The notes: generated by a model from the sequence alone, not told the origin. 45,056 nucleotides of DNA from Spirochaetia bacterium (GCA_025997795.1 BNVB01000014.1:1-45056); one strand, 5' to 3'. Shown: positions 1 to 7,909, numbered from the stretch's first letter. Translations and numbers: made by a program.

Positions 1-92
1 CATCGTACCGACTCAACTTTACCCTCCACGTTGTGCCGACTTGTTCCACACATCTAGAAAGGATCGAGACCTCCCCCTCCTCCTCCACAGTC

Positions 93-446
93 TTGGCACC
101 CCTGCGCCAAGATGTACGGATCATCATGCCCCGGTACTATGGCATTGACCGGGAAAAACTAAAAAAACTGGAAGGGGCGCTGGGGGTTCCCGTGGGCGGC
201 GGCGAAGAATGGAGCGCCGTCTACAGTACCGAATTACCCAGGGTTCCAGCTTTAGTGGAAACCGGGGTTCCAGCTTTAGTGGAAACCGGCGGAGAATCCA
301 AGGCAAAACCGGTGCGGGTCTATTTTATTGATCACGAAGGTTTTTTTGGCAGGGACGGCATTTATGGCAGTCCCTTTGAGCCGGATTTTCTGGATAATCC
401 CCGGCGTTTTGCTTTTTTTTGCCGGGCCTGTTTTCAGCTCTGCCGG
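93..446 (+). pseudogene. glgA: Glycogen synthase fragment (N-terminal part, broken at both ends)
   Basis: The reading frame carries GlgA-type sequence: DVRIIMPRYYGID, then YFIDHEGFFGRDGIYG, then FAFFCRACFQLCR, which is the N-terminal ADP-glucose:glucan transferase domain of bacterial glycogen synthases (GT5). Only about 115 of the usual ~480 residues are present. The expected opening (KTGGLADV-like) is scrambled: bases 1-92 do not read as a normal GlgA start, although a distorted resemblance begins near base 60, as expected of a low-quality contig end. Homology stops abruptly at 446, where the sequence becomes the antisense of an ACT-domain gene. Two tandem 24-bp repeat units (241-288) add the residues VPALVETG twice in a loop before the FIDHE motif. 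The fragment cannot encode a working enzyme here; an intact copy probably lies elsewhere. Confidence 0.75.
241..288. repeat. 24-bp palindromic coding repeat, two tandem units (in glgA fragment)
   Basis: Two identical 24-bp units (241-264 and 265-288). Each has near-complementary ends GGTTCCA and TGGAAACC around a short spacer and could form a hairpin. In the glgA frame each unit reads VPALVETG. Relatives of the same DNA unit occur at 14393-14414 in gpmI and at 22053-22110 in an exported protein, read there in other frames or orientation. Confidence 0.85.
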
Positions 447-580
447 AGGATACCAAAGTCTGCGGTATCGGCGATGGATATGGCCCGGAGGTTGATCCCC
501 GCATCTGCCAAAACCTTGGTTACTTCTCCCAGGCGGCCCGCATTATTTTCAAGAAATACCGATATCTGTTTTATTTCCAT
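434..580 (-). pseudogene. ACT-domain protein, 3' truncated by the junction with glgA
   Basis: The start is ATG at 580, preceded by AGGAGG with six bases of spacing. The 48-residue product begins MEIKQISVFLENNAGRLGE and continues to ADTADFGILR. This is the first beta-alpha-beta half of a stand-alone ACT domain of the kind encoded beside phenylacetate-CoA-ligase-like genes in anaerobes, usually about 140 residues with two ACT repeats. After ILR the frame runs into antisense glgA and stops within three codons. It would be the third gene of the minus-strand operon after the two ligases, 35 bases downstream of the nearer one. Stand-alone ACT proteins usually bind amino acids; its sensing role here is inference. 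Confidence 0.75.
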
Positions 581-615
581 CACCATCCTCCTGTTTGTTA
601 AACAACAAACGCTGT

Positions 616-1917
616 TTATATTTTTCTGTTATCGATTACCCGTTTGGCTTTGCCGATGGACCGCTCTATGGTTTTTGGTTCCACCAGTTTTACCTTGACG
701 CTAATCTGGAGTTTGCTCTTAAGCTCTCCTTCAATTCTTGACCGCAGTTCTTCAAGGCGCCTTGTTTCATCGCTGAAGAATTCCTGCTTTACTTCTACCT
801 GGAGTTCTATATCATCCAGGTGAGATTCGCCCCGGTTTACCACAATAAGGTACGCCGGTTCGGTTCCTTCAATGGCAAAAAGAGCGTGTTCGATTTGACT
901 GGGGAATACGTTTACTCCCCGGATAATCAACATATCGTCGGTACGGCCAAAGAGGCGGTGCATCCGTACGGTGGTTCTGCCGCATTCGCAGGGTTCGTCC
1001 ATAAAGTAGGTAATGTCCCTGGTGCGGTACCGGAGCAGGGGGGTTCCTTCCTTGGTAAGGGTGGTAAAAACCAGTTCCCCCTTTTCGCCCCGGGGGAGGG
1101 TTTTTCCCGTTTGAGGGTCGATAATCTCGGGGTAAAACAGATCCTCGTTAACGTGGAGGCCGTTCTGGGCTTCGCACTCAAAGGAAACGCCGGGGCCGAT
1201 AATTTCTGTAAGGCCGTAAATGTCGTAGGCCTTCATATTGTACCGGGTTTCGATTTCCTTCCGCATATTTTCGCTCCAGGGCTCGGCGCCGAAACAGCCC
1301 TTGTTGATGGGAAGTTTGCGAAGGTCGATCCCCGCTTCCGCCGCTTCTTCCGCCATAAAAAGGGCGTAGGACGGCGTACAGGTAAGCATGGTGGAACCGA
1401 AGTCCTGCATCACCATAAGCTGCCGGGCGGTATTACCGCTGGACATGGGCAGCACTTCCGCCCCTATGGTCATGGCCCCATAGTGAGCGCCGGGACCGCC
1501 GGTAAAAAGGCCGTAACCGTAACAGTTCTGGACTATATCGTCCTTGGTACAGCCGCCCCCCGCCAGGGTCCGGGCCATGGCTTCCCGCCAAATGTTGATA
1601 TCGTTCCGGCTATATTCATCCACCACCGGTTTGCCGGTGGTGCCGGAACTCATGTGCACTTCTACAATACGGTCTTTGGGGCACGCCAAAAGACCGTGGG
1701 GGTAGAGCTCCCGGAGGTCGTCCTTGGTGGTAAAGGGCAGTTTTTCGATGTCCTCCAGCGTATGGATATCCCGGGATCTAACCCCCAGGGCATCCATTTT
1801 TTTACGGTAAAAGGGTACCCGTTCATAGAGGGTTTCTGCGAGGTTTTTAAGGTTTGCCAGTTGGAGCTTTTTCCGGGCTCCGTTTTCCATACATTCATGC
1901 TGAGGGTTAAAGATCAT
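616..1917 (-). CDS. paaK: Phenylacetate-CoA ligase family protein (AMP-forming), copy 1
   Basis: A 433-residue protein of the adenylate-forming superfamily, PaaK branch. It activates an aryl-acetic or related acid with ATP and CoA to the acyl-CoA, AMP and PPi in the cytoplasm. The P-loop-like signature SSGTTGKP lies at about residues 90-97, the RYRTRD hinge motif follows, and the C-terminal domain contains GRTDDMLIIRGVNVFPSQIE, typical of PaaK. Length fits the family (about 430). The start is ATG at 1917 with AAAGGAGG upstream and a TATACT box at 1940-1945. It lies 93 bases downstream of a paralogue and upstream of an ACT-domain gene. In anaerobes this arrangement accompanies indolepyruvate/aryl-pyruvate oxidoreductases, so a role in amino-acid-derived aryl acids is likely, but the substrate cannot be read from the sequence. 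Confidence 0.88.
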   Translation of the reverse strand: MIFNPQHECMENGARKKLQLANLKNLAETLYERVPFYRKKMDALGVRSRDIHTLEDIEKLPFTTKDDLRELYPHGLLACPKDRIVEVHMSSGTTGKPVVDEYSRNDINIWREAMARTLAGGGCTKDDIVQNCYGYGLFTGGPGAHYGAMTIGAEVLPMSSGNTARQLMVMQDFGSTMLTCTPSYALFMAEEAAEAGIDLRKLPINKGCFGAEPWSENMRKEIETRYNMKAYDIYGLTEIIGPGVSFECEAQNGLHVNEDLFYPEIIDPQTGKTLPRGEKGELVFTTLTKEGTPLLRYRTRDITYFMDEPCECGRTTVRMHRLFGRTDDMLIIRGVNVFPSQIEHALFAIEGTEPAYLIVVNRGESHLDDIELQVEVKQEFFSDETRRLEELRSRIEGELKSKLQISVKVKLVEPKTIERSIGKAKRVIDNRKI

Positions 1918-1939
1918 CTGTACGCCGCCTCCTTTTGCT

Positions 1940-1945
1940 AGTATA
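1940..1945 (-). promoter_or_regulatory. Possible -10 box for paaK copy 1
   Basis: On the minus strand a TATACT hexamer precedes AAAGGAGG and the ATG at 1917. No good -35 box is visible 16-18 bases further up, so this may be an internal weak promoter in the ligase operon. Confidence 0.35.
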
Positions 1946-2010
1946 TCATAAAGGGGAAAAAAAGGCCACGACCGGTAACGGTAAGGACCGCCGGCAAGAA
2001 AGGGGGCAGC

Positions 2011-3324
2011 TTACACATCCTTTGCCCGTTTATCCAAAACCCGCTGGGCCTTGCCCTCGCTTACCGGAAGGCTCCCCGATTCGTGAAGTTCCACCCGTGG
2101 ATTGATGGTGATGGAAGCCTGCAGGGTATGGCGGATTTTTTCTTTAAGCGCGTTAAGGGGCCGGGTATCGTCCATAAAACTTTCGGGGGTTACCTCGGTT
2201 TTTACCGTAAGCCGGTCCAGGACACCGTCTTTTTCCACTTCGATTACATAGTTGTTTCCCACTTCCTTCATGGCCATGATCACTTCTTCGATCTGGCTGG
2301 GGAAAACATTGACCCCGTTGATGATCAGCATGTCATCGCTGCGGCCGGTGATACGGTAGAGCCGCCGGTGGGTACGGCCGCAGGGGCAGGGGCCGGGCAT
2401 AAAACCCGTCAGGTCCCGGGTACGGTACCGGAGTATGGGGGTCGCTTCCCGGCAAAGTACGGTAAGGACCAGTTCCCCCCGCTCACCTTCGGCCGCAGGC
2501 TCCAGGGTATCGGGGTTGATAATTTCGGCAATGTAGCCGTCTTCCCAAAGGTGGAGGCCGTTTTTACACTGGCACTCAAAGGCTACGCCGGGGCCGTTCA
2601 TTTCCGAAAGGCCGTAGGAATTGTATACATCTATCGCAAGCAGTTCTTCGATACGGCGGCGGGTATCTTCCGAATAGGGTTCGGCTCCGGCAAAGGCTCG
2701 CTTAAGGGCAAGGCTGTCCCGGCGCACCCCTTCTTCCTTCATTTTTGATTCCACATGGAGCAGAAAACTTGGCGTGGCGTGAACCACGGTGGTGCCGAAA
2801 TCCTGCATAAGCCGGAATTGCCGGGTAGTGTTGCCCGCGCCGGAGGGGATTACCAGCATGCCCACTTCTTCTCCGCCGGCATGGAAACCAAGGCCTCCGG
2901 TAAAAAGGCCGTAGGTGATCATATTTTGGAACACATCCGCTTTGGTACAACCGGTACCGTAAATGCACCGGGCTACAAAACTTGTCCACCGGTTTATATC
3001 GTCCCGGGAAAAATAAATGGTTGTGGGAATGCCCGTGGTGCCGCTGGAAGCATGGAGCCGGACCACCGCTTCCCTGGGTATGGAAAGAAAACCGTAGGGA
3101 AACCCTTCCCGTAAATCTTGTTTTCCTGTAAAGGGGATACGCTGCAAATCGGCAAGGGTTTGTATACTGGCGGGGTTTTTTATACCCGCTTCCGTTAGGC
3201 GTTTTTGGTAAAAGGGCGTACGGAGGGCGTGTCCCACCGTTTCCCGCAGACGTTCCAGCTGCCAGGCTTCAAGTTCGCGCCGGGGCATTTTTTCAAAGTG
3301 TTCATTCCAGTATTGAAAATCCAT
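2011..3324 (-). CDS. paaK: Phenylacetate-CoA ligase family protein (AMP-forming), copy 2
   Basis: A 437-residue paralogue of the downstream ligase with the same landmarks: YWNEHFEKMPR at the N terminus (the usual opening of PaaK proteins), SSGTTG at about 93-98, RYRTRDLT, and GRSDDMLIINGVNVFPSQIE. It activates a carboxylic acid as the acyl-CoA, probably an aryl acetate. The start was placed at ATG 3324 because family homology begins there; a TTG ten codons upstream is less likely. There is no Shine-Dalgarno sequence, but a TATAAA box ends seven bases before the ATG, suggesting a leaderless transcript. It is first in the operon paaK-paaK-ACT and is divergent from an ABC importer. Two tandem copies suggest two substrates or a duplication with divergence. 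Confidence 0.88.
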   Translation of the reverse strand: MDFQYWNEHFEKMPRRELEAWQLERLRETVGHALRTPFYQKRLTEAGIKNPASIQTLADLQRIPFTGKQDLREGFPYGFLSIPREAVVRLHASSGTTGIPTTIYFSRDDINRWTSFVARCIYGTGCTKADVFQNMITYGLFTGGLGFHAGGEEVGMLVIPSGAGNTTRQFRLMQDFGTTVVHATPSFLLHVESKMKEEGVRRDSLALKRAFAGAEPYSEDTRRRIEELLAIDVYNSYGLSEMNGPGVAFECQCKNGLHLWEDGYIAEIINPDTLEPAAEGERGELVLTVLCREATPILRYRTRDLTGFMPGPCPCGRTHRRLYRITGRSDDMLIINGVNVFPSQIEEVIMAMKEVGNNYVIEVEKDGVLDRLTVKTEVTPESFMDDTRPLNALKEKIRHTLQASITINPRVELHESGSLPVSEGKAQRVLDKRAKDV

Positions 3325-3331
3325 GGTTATT

Positions 3332-3337
3332 TTTATA
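3332..3337 (-). promoter_or_regulatory. Candidate leaderless -10 box for paaK copy 2
   Basis: TATAAA on the minus strand lies seven bases before the ATG at 3324 and no ribosome-binding site intervenes. Transcription would start at or beside the ATG. The -35 region is weak (TTTATT-like). The same spacing recurs before ptsI and the HAD gene, with six bases before the SIS gene. Confidence 0.45.
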
Positions 3338-3347
3338 CCACAAACGA

Positions 3348-3376
3348 TTGACAAAATAAACCAGAGTATCTATACT
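3348..3376 (+). promoter_or_regulatory. Sigma-70 promoter of the ABC importer operon
   Basis: A perfect -35 TTGACA (3348-3353) is followed by 17 bases and TATACT (3371-3376). The predicted transcription start, near 3383, falls inside the palindrome 3378-3405. The promoter points to the lipoprotein gene at 3444, and a GGAGG Shine-Dalgarno sequence lies just before that ATG. Confidence 0.8.
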
Positions 3377-3377
3377 A

Positions 3378-3405
3378 ACAGTGTTTCTCTTAAGAGAAAC
3401 ACTGT
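3378..3405. promoter_or_regulatory. Perfect 28-bp palindrome, probable repressor operator
   Basis: Arms ACAGTGTTTCTC and GAGAAACACTGT flank a central TTAA with no mismatch. The site starts one base after the -10 hexamer and covers the predicted start point, the classical place for a repressor. It is not followed by a T run, so it is not a terminator. It does not match the TrpR operator known to me, and no T-box features are seen. It lies between the importer and the ligase operon, so one regulator might control both. Confidence 0.7.
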
Positions 3406-3443
3406 GTTATTAAAAACACCACATTTATTAAGGAGGAATTTTT

Positions 3444-4451
3444 ATGAAAAAGGTACCGGTACTAAGCTGTTTTGCTGTCCTCTTGGCAGCGCTTGCCCTC
3501 TTGGGCTGCAGCCGCCAGAATAGCGGGGATTCGGGGGAAAAGAAAATACGGATCGGCATTGCCAAAATTGTCCAGCACGAAGCCCTGGATGCCTGCGAAA
3601 GGGGTATTCAGGATGCCCTAAAGGCCCGGGGTTACCAGGTAACGGTGGATCTGCAGAATGCCAACGGCGATATAAACACCGCCGCCCAGATTGCCAACAA
3701 GTTTAAGAATGATAAAGTTGATGCGGCGGTGGGGATCGCCACACCCATGGCTATAGCTCTGGCGAATACCCTAAAGGATACGCCGGTGGTATTTTCCGCG
3801 GTTACCGACCCGGTAAAAGCAGGGCTGGTAACTTCCCTCAACCGGGGGGAGGGGAACGTCACGGGCCTTTCTGATGCCATTCCCACGGTGGAACATATTG
3901 GTTTTTTCAAGCAGATCGCGGGGATCAAAACCCTGGGTTACATCTATACCGGTTCGGAGGATAATTCCGTTTCTGCCCTGGAACTGGTAGAAGAGGGCTG
4001 CAAGAAATACGGCATAACCCTGGTAAGCCAGTCTATTACCACATCGGTGGAACTGCGCTCTGCGGCCCTGGCCATTGTGGGCCGGGTAGACGGAGTTTAC
4101 CTAACCACGGACAATACTGTTTTTTCCGCCTTACCCGCGCTGATTCAGGTTTTTGGCGAAGCAAAAAAGCCGATCTTTTCCGGTGATGTAACCGGCGCCA
4201 TGAACGGCGGCTGTGTTATTGCCAGCGGGTTTAACTACTACAAAGCCGGGGAAGCCACCGGCGCTATCGTGGCGGATATTCTGGACGGAAAAAAACCCGC
4301 AGATATCCCCGTCAAGTTTCTTACCGATCCTTCCGAATCGGATCTGCTCTTTGATCTTGATGCAGCGGCCAACTGCGGTATTACCATTCCCGCGGTGTAT
4401 CTGGACCAGGCGGACTATATCTTTCAAAAGGGTGAGTTAACCAAAAAATGA
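3444..4451 (+). CDS. ABC transporter substrate-binding lipoprotein (TrpX-like, PF04392 type)
   Basis: A 335-residue exported lipoprotein: Lys-Lys and a hydrophobic segment, then the lipobox LLGC with Cys22 as the predicted lipidated residue, followed by a Ser/Gly/Asp-rich linker. The mature part begins IRIGIAKIVQHEALDACERG and contains NKFKNDKVDAAVGIATPMA, as in the periplasmic proteins of the TrpX/DUF-type family that resemble branched-chain amino acid and sugar binders. In other bacteria members bind tryptophan or related aromatic compounds; the ligand here is inferred. ATG is preceded by AAGGAGGA. It overlaps the permease gene by four bases and is the first gene of a classical binding protein-permease-ATPase operon with its own promoter and operator. 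Confidence 0.88.
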   Translation: MKKVPVLSCFAVLLAALALLGCSRQNSGDSGEKKIRIGIAKIVQHEALDACERGIQDALKARGYQVTVDLQNANGDINTAAQIANKFKNDKVDAAVGIATPMAIALANTLKDTPVVFSAVTDPVKAGLVTSLNRGEGNVTGLSDAIPTVEHIGFFKQIAGIKTLGYIYTGSEDNSVSALELVEEGCKKYGITLVSQSITTSVELRSAALAIVGRVDGVYLTTDNTVFSALPALIQVFGEAKKPIFSGDVTGAMNGGCVIASGFNYYKAGEATGAIVADILDGKKPADIPVKFLTDPSESDLLFDLDAAANCGITIPAVYLDQADYIFQKGELTKK

Positions 4452-5359
4452 TCGAAGGTATTTTAATAGAAGGATTCGTTTACGGCATCATGGTACTGGG
4501 GGTGTTTATTACCTTCCGGGTGCTTAATTTTGCCGACATGACCGTAGACGGATCGTTCCCCCTGGGAGCGGCGGTGATGGTGGTAACCCTCCTTAAGGGA
4601 TTCCCCGCGCCGCTTTCGTTCCTTTTGGCATTTGCCGCCGGTTCTGCTGCGGGCCTGGTAACAGCGCTGATCCATACCCGGCTTAAGGTGCCGGATCTCC
4701 TTTCGGGGATCCTTACCATGACCATGCTCTATTCTATCAATCTGCGGATCATGTCAAACCGGGCAAATATTTCGCTGCTCCGTTTTGTTACGGTTTTTGA
4801 CAGCATTAACAAGTTAACATCTTTCCTGGGAGGCCTTTGGGGGGTGGTGATCTTCTGTGCACTTATCACCCTGGTGATCAAGATAGCGCTGGATCTTTTT
4901 TACCACACCGACTACGGCCTAACCATGGGCGCCCTGGGGGCCAATCCCCAGCTGGTGATCTCCCAGGGGATGAACCCCGATGTGATCAAGATAAGCGGTA
5001 TCTGCCTTGCCAATGGGCTTGCGGCCCTGGCGGGGGCGCTTACTTCCCTGTACCAGGGTTTTGCCGATGTAAGCCTGGGAACGGGTATCATCGTGTCCGG
5101 CCTGGCATCGCTTATGCTGGGGGAACTGCTTGTTAAGTCCAACAGAATAGTTTTCCAGACCCTGCGGGTTCTTGCCGGATCGATCCTCTACCGCGGGCTT
5201 ATGTACTTTGCCCGGGATTATGGCTACCATATCAAGATGACCCCCAACGACTTTAAACTGATCACGGGACTTTTGATCATCTTTTGTATTTTGGCGTCCA
5301 ACAACAAATTTTTTACCCGCAGACGGAAAAAATCCGCAAAAACGGGAGGTCCGGTATGA
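4448..5359 (+). CDS. ABC transporter permease (inner membrane)
   Basis: A 303-residue, strongly hydrophobic protein with about eight to nine predicted transmembrane segments. It opens MIEGILIEGFVYGIMVLGVFITFRVL and ends in a basic cytoplasmic tail (FTRRRKKSAKTGG). It belongs to the branched-chain-type permeases (BPD_transp_2-like) that pair with PF04392 binding proteins. It contains LNFADMTVDGSFPLGAA, typical of these short single-permease systems, which act as homodimers. It starts ATGA-style within the lipoprotein stop codon and overlaps the ATPase start, so the three are translationally coupled. The substrate is probably the same aromatic or amino-acid compound as for the binding protein. 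Confidence 0.87.
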   Translation: MIEGILIEGFVYGIMVLGVFITFRVLNFADMTVDGSFPLGAAVMVVTLLKGFPAPLSFLLAFAAGSAAGLVTALIHTRLKVPDLLSGILTMTMLYSINLRIMSNRANISLLRFVTVFDSINKLTSFLGGLWGVVIFCALITLVIKIALDLFYHTDYGLTMGALGANPQLVISQGMNPDVIKISGICLANGLAALAGALTSLYQGFADVSLGTGIIVSGLASLMLGELLVKSNRIVFQTLRVLAGSILYRGLMYFARDYGYHIKMTPNDFKLITGLLIIFCILASNNKFFTRRRKKSAKTGGPV

Positions 5360-6162
5360 TACGGCTGGAAAAGATTTCGCTGATATTCGGCCGGGGGACG
5401 GCGGACGAAAACGAAGCCCTCAAAAATGTAAGCCTTACGGTAAACCCCGGGGATTTTATTACCATCATCGGTTCCAACGGTGCGGGTAAAACAAGCCTCT
5501 ACAATGCCGTGTCGGGAACGTACCCGCTCACATCGGGCAGGATCTTTATGAGCGCCGGGAATACCGCCGGGCGGGAAATAACCCGGGAACCGGAATACAA
5601 ACGTGCCCGCTATATCGGGCGGATTTTCCAGAATCCCCTCCTGGGAACAGCGGGCCGCATGAGCCTGGAAGACAACATGATGATCTGCAGCCGGAAAGGT
5701 TACCCGGGACTTAAGATTAGTTTAAACCGGCAGACCAGGGATTATTTCCGCTCTCATCTGGCCGCTTTGGATATGGGGCTGGAAAACCGCCTGCGTGATA
5801 ATGTGGAACTTTTTTCCGGCGGCCAGAGACAGGCATTAACCCTCCTGATGACGGTGATGAGCAAACCAAGCCTCTTGCTTTTGGACGAACATACCGCCGC
5901 CCTAGACCCCCATAATGCAGAACTGGTGATGCAGCTGACCCTGCGTTTTGCTCGGGAATACAAACTTACCGTTATGATGGTAACCCATAATATGAAAGAT
6001 GCCCTGGAAACGGGGAACCGTCTTTTAATGATGGACAGCGGCGACATTATTCTGGATATTGGTGCGGAAGAAAAAGCAAAACTTACCACGGCAGATATTA
6101 TAACACGCTTTAAGGATATCAAGAAAAAAGAACTAAGCAACGATGAAATGCTGCTTGGTTAA
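5356..6162 (+). CDS. ABC transporter ATP-binding protein
   Basis: A 268-residue ATPase. Walker A is GSNGAGKTS, the Q-loop region FQNPLLGTA, the ABC signature FSGGQRQAL, and Walker B LLLLDEHTAALDP with the catalytic Glu following the Asp; the switch His is in VTHNMKDAL. The start at ATG 5356 was chosen because the preceding GGGAGGT is a good ribosome-binding site and the ATG overlaps the permease stop; a longer frame from 5284 is only overlap. It energises the importer whose permease and binding protein lie immediately upstream. It is the last gene of the operon and converges on mnmA, and no clear terminator is seen in the 33-base gap. Confidence 0.9.
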   Translation: MIRLEKISLIFGRGTADENEALKNVSLTVNPGDFITIIGSNGAGKTSLYNAVSGTYPLTSGRIFMSAGNTAGREITREPEYKRARYIGRIFQNPLLGTAGRMSLEDNMMICSRKGYPGLKISLNRQTRDYFRSHLAALDMGLENRLRDNVELFSGGQRQALTLLMTVMSKPSLLLLDEHTAALDPHNAELVMQLTLRFAREYKLTVMMVTHNMKDALETGNRLLMMDSGDIILDIGAEEKAKLTTADIITRFKDIKKKELSNDEMLLG

Positions 6163-6195
6163 GCACACTTGTTTAGGCGCGCCTGGCGCACTTGC

Positions 6196-7275
6196 TTAGG
6201 CGCTGCTTACGATTGTTCCGCCGCCGACCACCACGTCGCCGTCATAAAATACAACTGCCTGGCCGGGGGTAACGGCCCGCTGGCCTTCTTCAAATTCTGC
6301 GCGGATTGTGTTGGGGCCGGTTTGTTCCACCAGGGCAAACTGTTCCTTTTGCAGGTACCTGGTTTTTAGCGCCAGCCGCGTGGGCCGGGAAAGTGTTTCG
6401 CAGGCGATAAAGTTTACCCCGTTGGCGTTGAGGGTTTTTGTATAAAGCGACGATTCGTCCCCAAGGACCAGGGTATTGGCGGCCATGTTTTTTGCCGCCA
6501 CATATACGGGGGTATTGCGGGCAATACCCAGACCCCGCCGCTGGCCCAGGGTATAGCGGATAAGTCCCCGGTGGCGGCCAAGGATAGTTCCTTTGGTGTC
6601 GATAATGTTTCCTTCGGGATACAGCTTTCCCGTATAGGTTTCGATAAACGAGCCATAATCGCCTGCAGAGACAAAACAAATATCCTGGCTGTCTTTTTTT
6701 GCAGCATTACCAAGACCCCGGCCTGCGGCAATTTCCCGTGTTTCCGCCTTGGTAAAAATGCCCAGTGGAAAGCGGGTAAAGGCAAGTTCTTCCTGGCTCA
6801 TCATATAAAGCACATAACTTTGATCTTTTTTTGGATCCGCGCCTTTTTTTAAAAGCCAGCGGCTGCCGGATTTTACTATGCGGGCATAGTGGCCGGTAAC
6901 AAGGTTTTCCGCTTCCAGTTCCTTTGCCCGGCGGATAAGCAGGGAAAACTTTAAATGCCGGTTACATTCAATGCAGGGGTTAGGGGTTTCGCCCCGTTCG
7001 TAACTTGCGATAAAAGGATCAATTACATACCTGGTAAAGTCTTGGGTATAATTTAACACATAGTGGGGAATCTGCAGTTTCCAGGCAGCGGCCCTGGCAT
7101 CGTTAATGTCCTCCAGGGAACAACACTTGCTGCCGCCGCCGGCAATAAGCTTCATTGTGGCGCCGATACAGGTATAACCTGCTTCCAGCATCAGGATTAC
7201 CGCCACGGCGCTGTCTACACCGCCGGACATGGCAACAAGGACTCTCTTTACAGGCGCTTCAGTTTTTGACAACAT
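6196..7275 (-). CDS. mnmA: tRNA-specific 2-thiouridylase MnmA
   Basis: A 359-residue protein that makes the 2-thio group of U34 in tRNA for Lys, Glu and Gln using a persulfide relay. The PP-loop ATP site SGGVDS is at residues 17-22, the acceptor cysteine Cys101 is in PNPCIECN, and the second catalytic cysteine Cys200 is in KDSQDICFV. CCSLEDINDAR and the C-terminal beta-barrel region are also typical, and the length matches the family. The start codon ATG at 7275 has no clear Shine-Dalgarno sequence. It stands alone between the convergent ABC operon and an HD hydrolase gene on the same strand, 24 bases away. A tRNA-Lys gene is present in the window, though it is the CTT isoacceptor, which is not a substrate of this enzyme. 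Confidence 0.93.
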   Translation of the reverse strand: MLSKTEAPVKRVLVAMSGGVDSAVAVILMLEAGYTCIGATMKLIAGGGSKCCSLEDINDARAAAWKLQIPHYVLNYTQDFTRYVIDPFIASYERGETPNPCIECNRHLKFSLLIRRAKELEAENLVTGHYARIVKSGSRWLLKKGADPKKDQSYVLYMMSQEELAFTRFPLGIFTKAETREIAAGRGLGNAAKKDSQDICFVSAGDYGSFIETYTGKLYPEGNIIDTKGTILGRHRGLIRYTLGQRRGLGIARNTPVYVAAKNMAANTLVLGDESSLYTKTLNANGVNFIACETLSRPTRLALKTRYLQKEQFALVEQTGPNTIRAEFEEGQRAVTPGQAVVFYDGDVVVGGGTIVSSA

Positions 7276-7299
7276 GATCGTGTTTACGGTATAGTTAAA

Positions 7300-7896
7300 T
7301 CACTTCAACCCTGCCAAAGCCCCGTTTACCGCATCTTCGCAGCTTCTCATGGCAAGAATGGTTTTCTCAAACAGTGTATCCAGTTCCCAGCCCAGGAGGG
7401 CGGCGCCTTTTTCAATCACCTCCCGGGAACAGCCTGCGGCAAAGGCGGGGGTTTTGAATTTCTTTTTTAGGGATTTTACTTCCATGTCCTTGACGCTTTT
7501 TGACGGCCGGATAATCGCCGCAGCCCAGATAAGGCCCGTAAGTTCATCGGCGGCAAAAAGGATTTTTTCCATTTCATGTTCCGGCTGCGCTTCCACATTG
7601 ACAATGCCCCAGCCGTGGCTGCATACGGCGTGAATTACCTCGGGTCTTAAACCGCCCGCTTCCAGCAGTTCCGGCGCTTTAAGGCAGTGCTGTTCCGGAT
7701 ATTCGCCAAAGTCAATGTCGTGGAGCAGACCCACGATGCCCCAAAATTCGGCATCATCGCCGTAACCAAGTTCTGCCGCGTACCACTTCATTACCCCCTC
7801 AACGGTAAGGGCGTGCTGGAGGTGGAAGGGATCCTTGTTGTGTTTGCAAAATAGTTCCCAGGCCGCCTCCCGGGAGATTCCTGCGCTTAATGCCAT
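7300..7896 (-). CDS. HD-domain hydrolase, HDIG-like
   Basis: A 198-residue protein with an HD metal-phosphohydrolase core: HALTVEGVMKWYA, then GLLHDIDFGEYPEQH and later HAVCSHGW. The conserved His, His-Asp and His residues are those that bind the metal pair. Similar small HD proteins in anaerobes are annotated as hydrolases or nucleotidases without a proven substrate. The start at ATG 7896 was preferred because AAGGAAAA lies just upstream; a longer frame would run into the rubrerythrin gene. It follows rubrerythrin on the same strand after 13 bases, so the two are probably cotranscribed. The biological link to oxidative stress is positional inference only. Confidence 0.75.
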   Translation of the reverse strand: MALSAGISREAAWELFCKHNKDPFHLQHALTVEGVMKWYAAELGYGDDAEFWGIVGLLHDIDFGEYPEQHCLKAPELLEAGGLRPEVIHAVCSHGWGIVNVEAQPEHEMEKILFAADELTGLIWAAAIIRPSKSVKDMEVKSLKKKFKTPAFAAGCSREVIEKGAALLGWELDTLFEKTILAMRSCEDAVNGALAGLK

Positions 7897-7909
7897 TGTC
7901 TTTTCCTTG

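Noticed and set aside
820..1941. Long open frame of 373 codons on the plus strand
   Set aside because: It is antisense to the PaaK copy 1 gene, whose motifs are unmistakable; high-GC third positions keep the shadow frame open.
3378..3405. Intrinsic terminator or T-box attenuator before the ABC importer
   Set aside because: No T run follows, the predicted transcription start lies inside the dyad, and the leader is too short for a T-box.
6163..6195. Short imperfect direct repeat around GGCGCGCC between the ABC operon and mnmA
   Set aside because: About 20 bases, imperfect, with no further copy noticed; too little to call an element.
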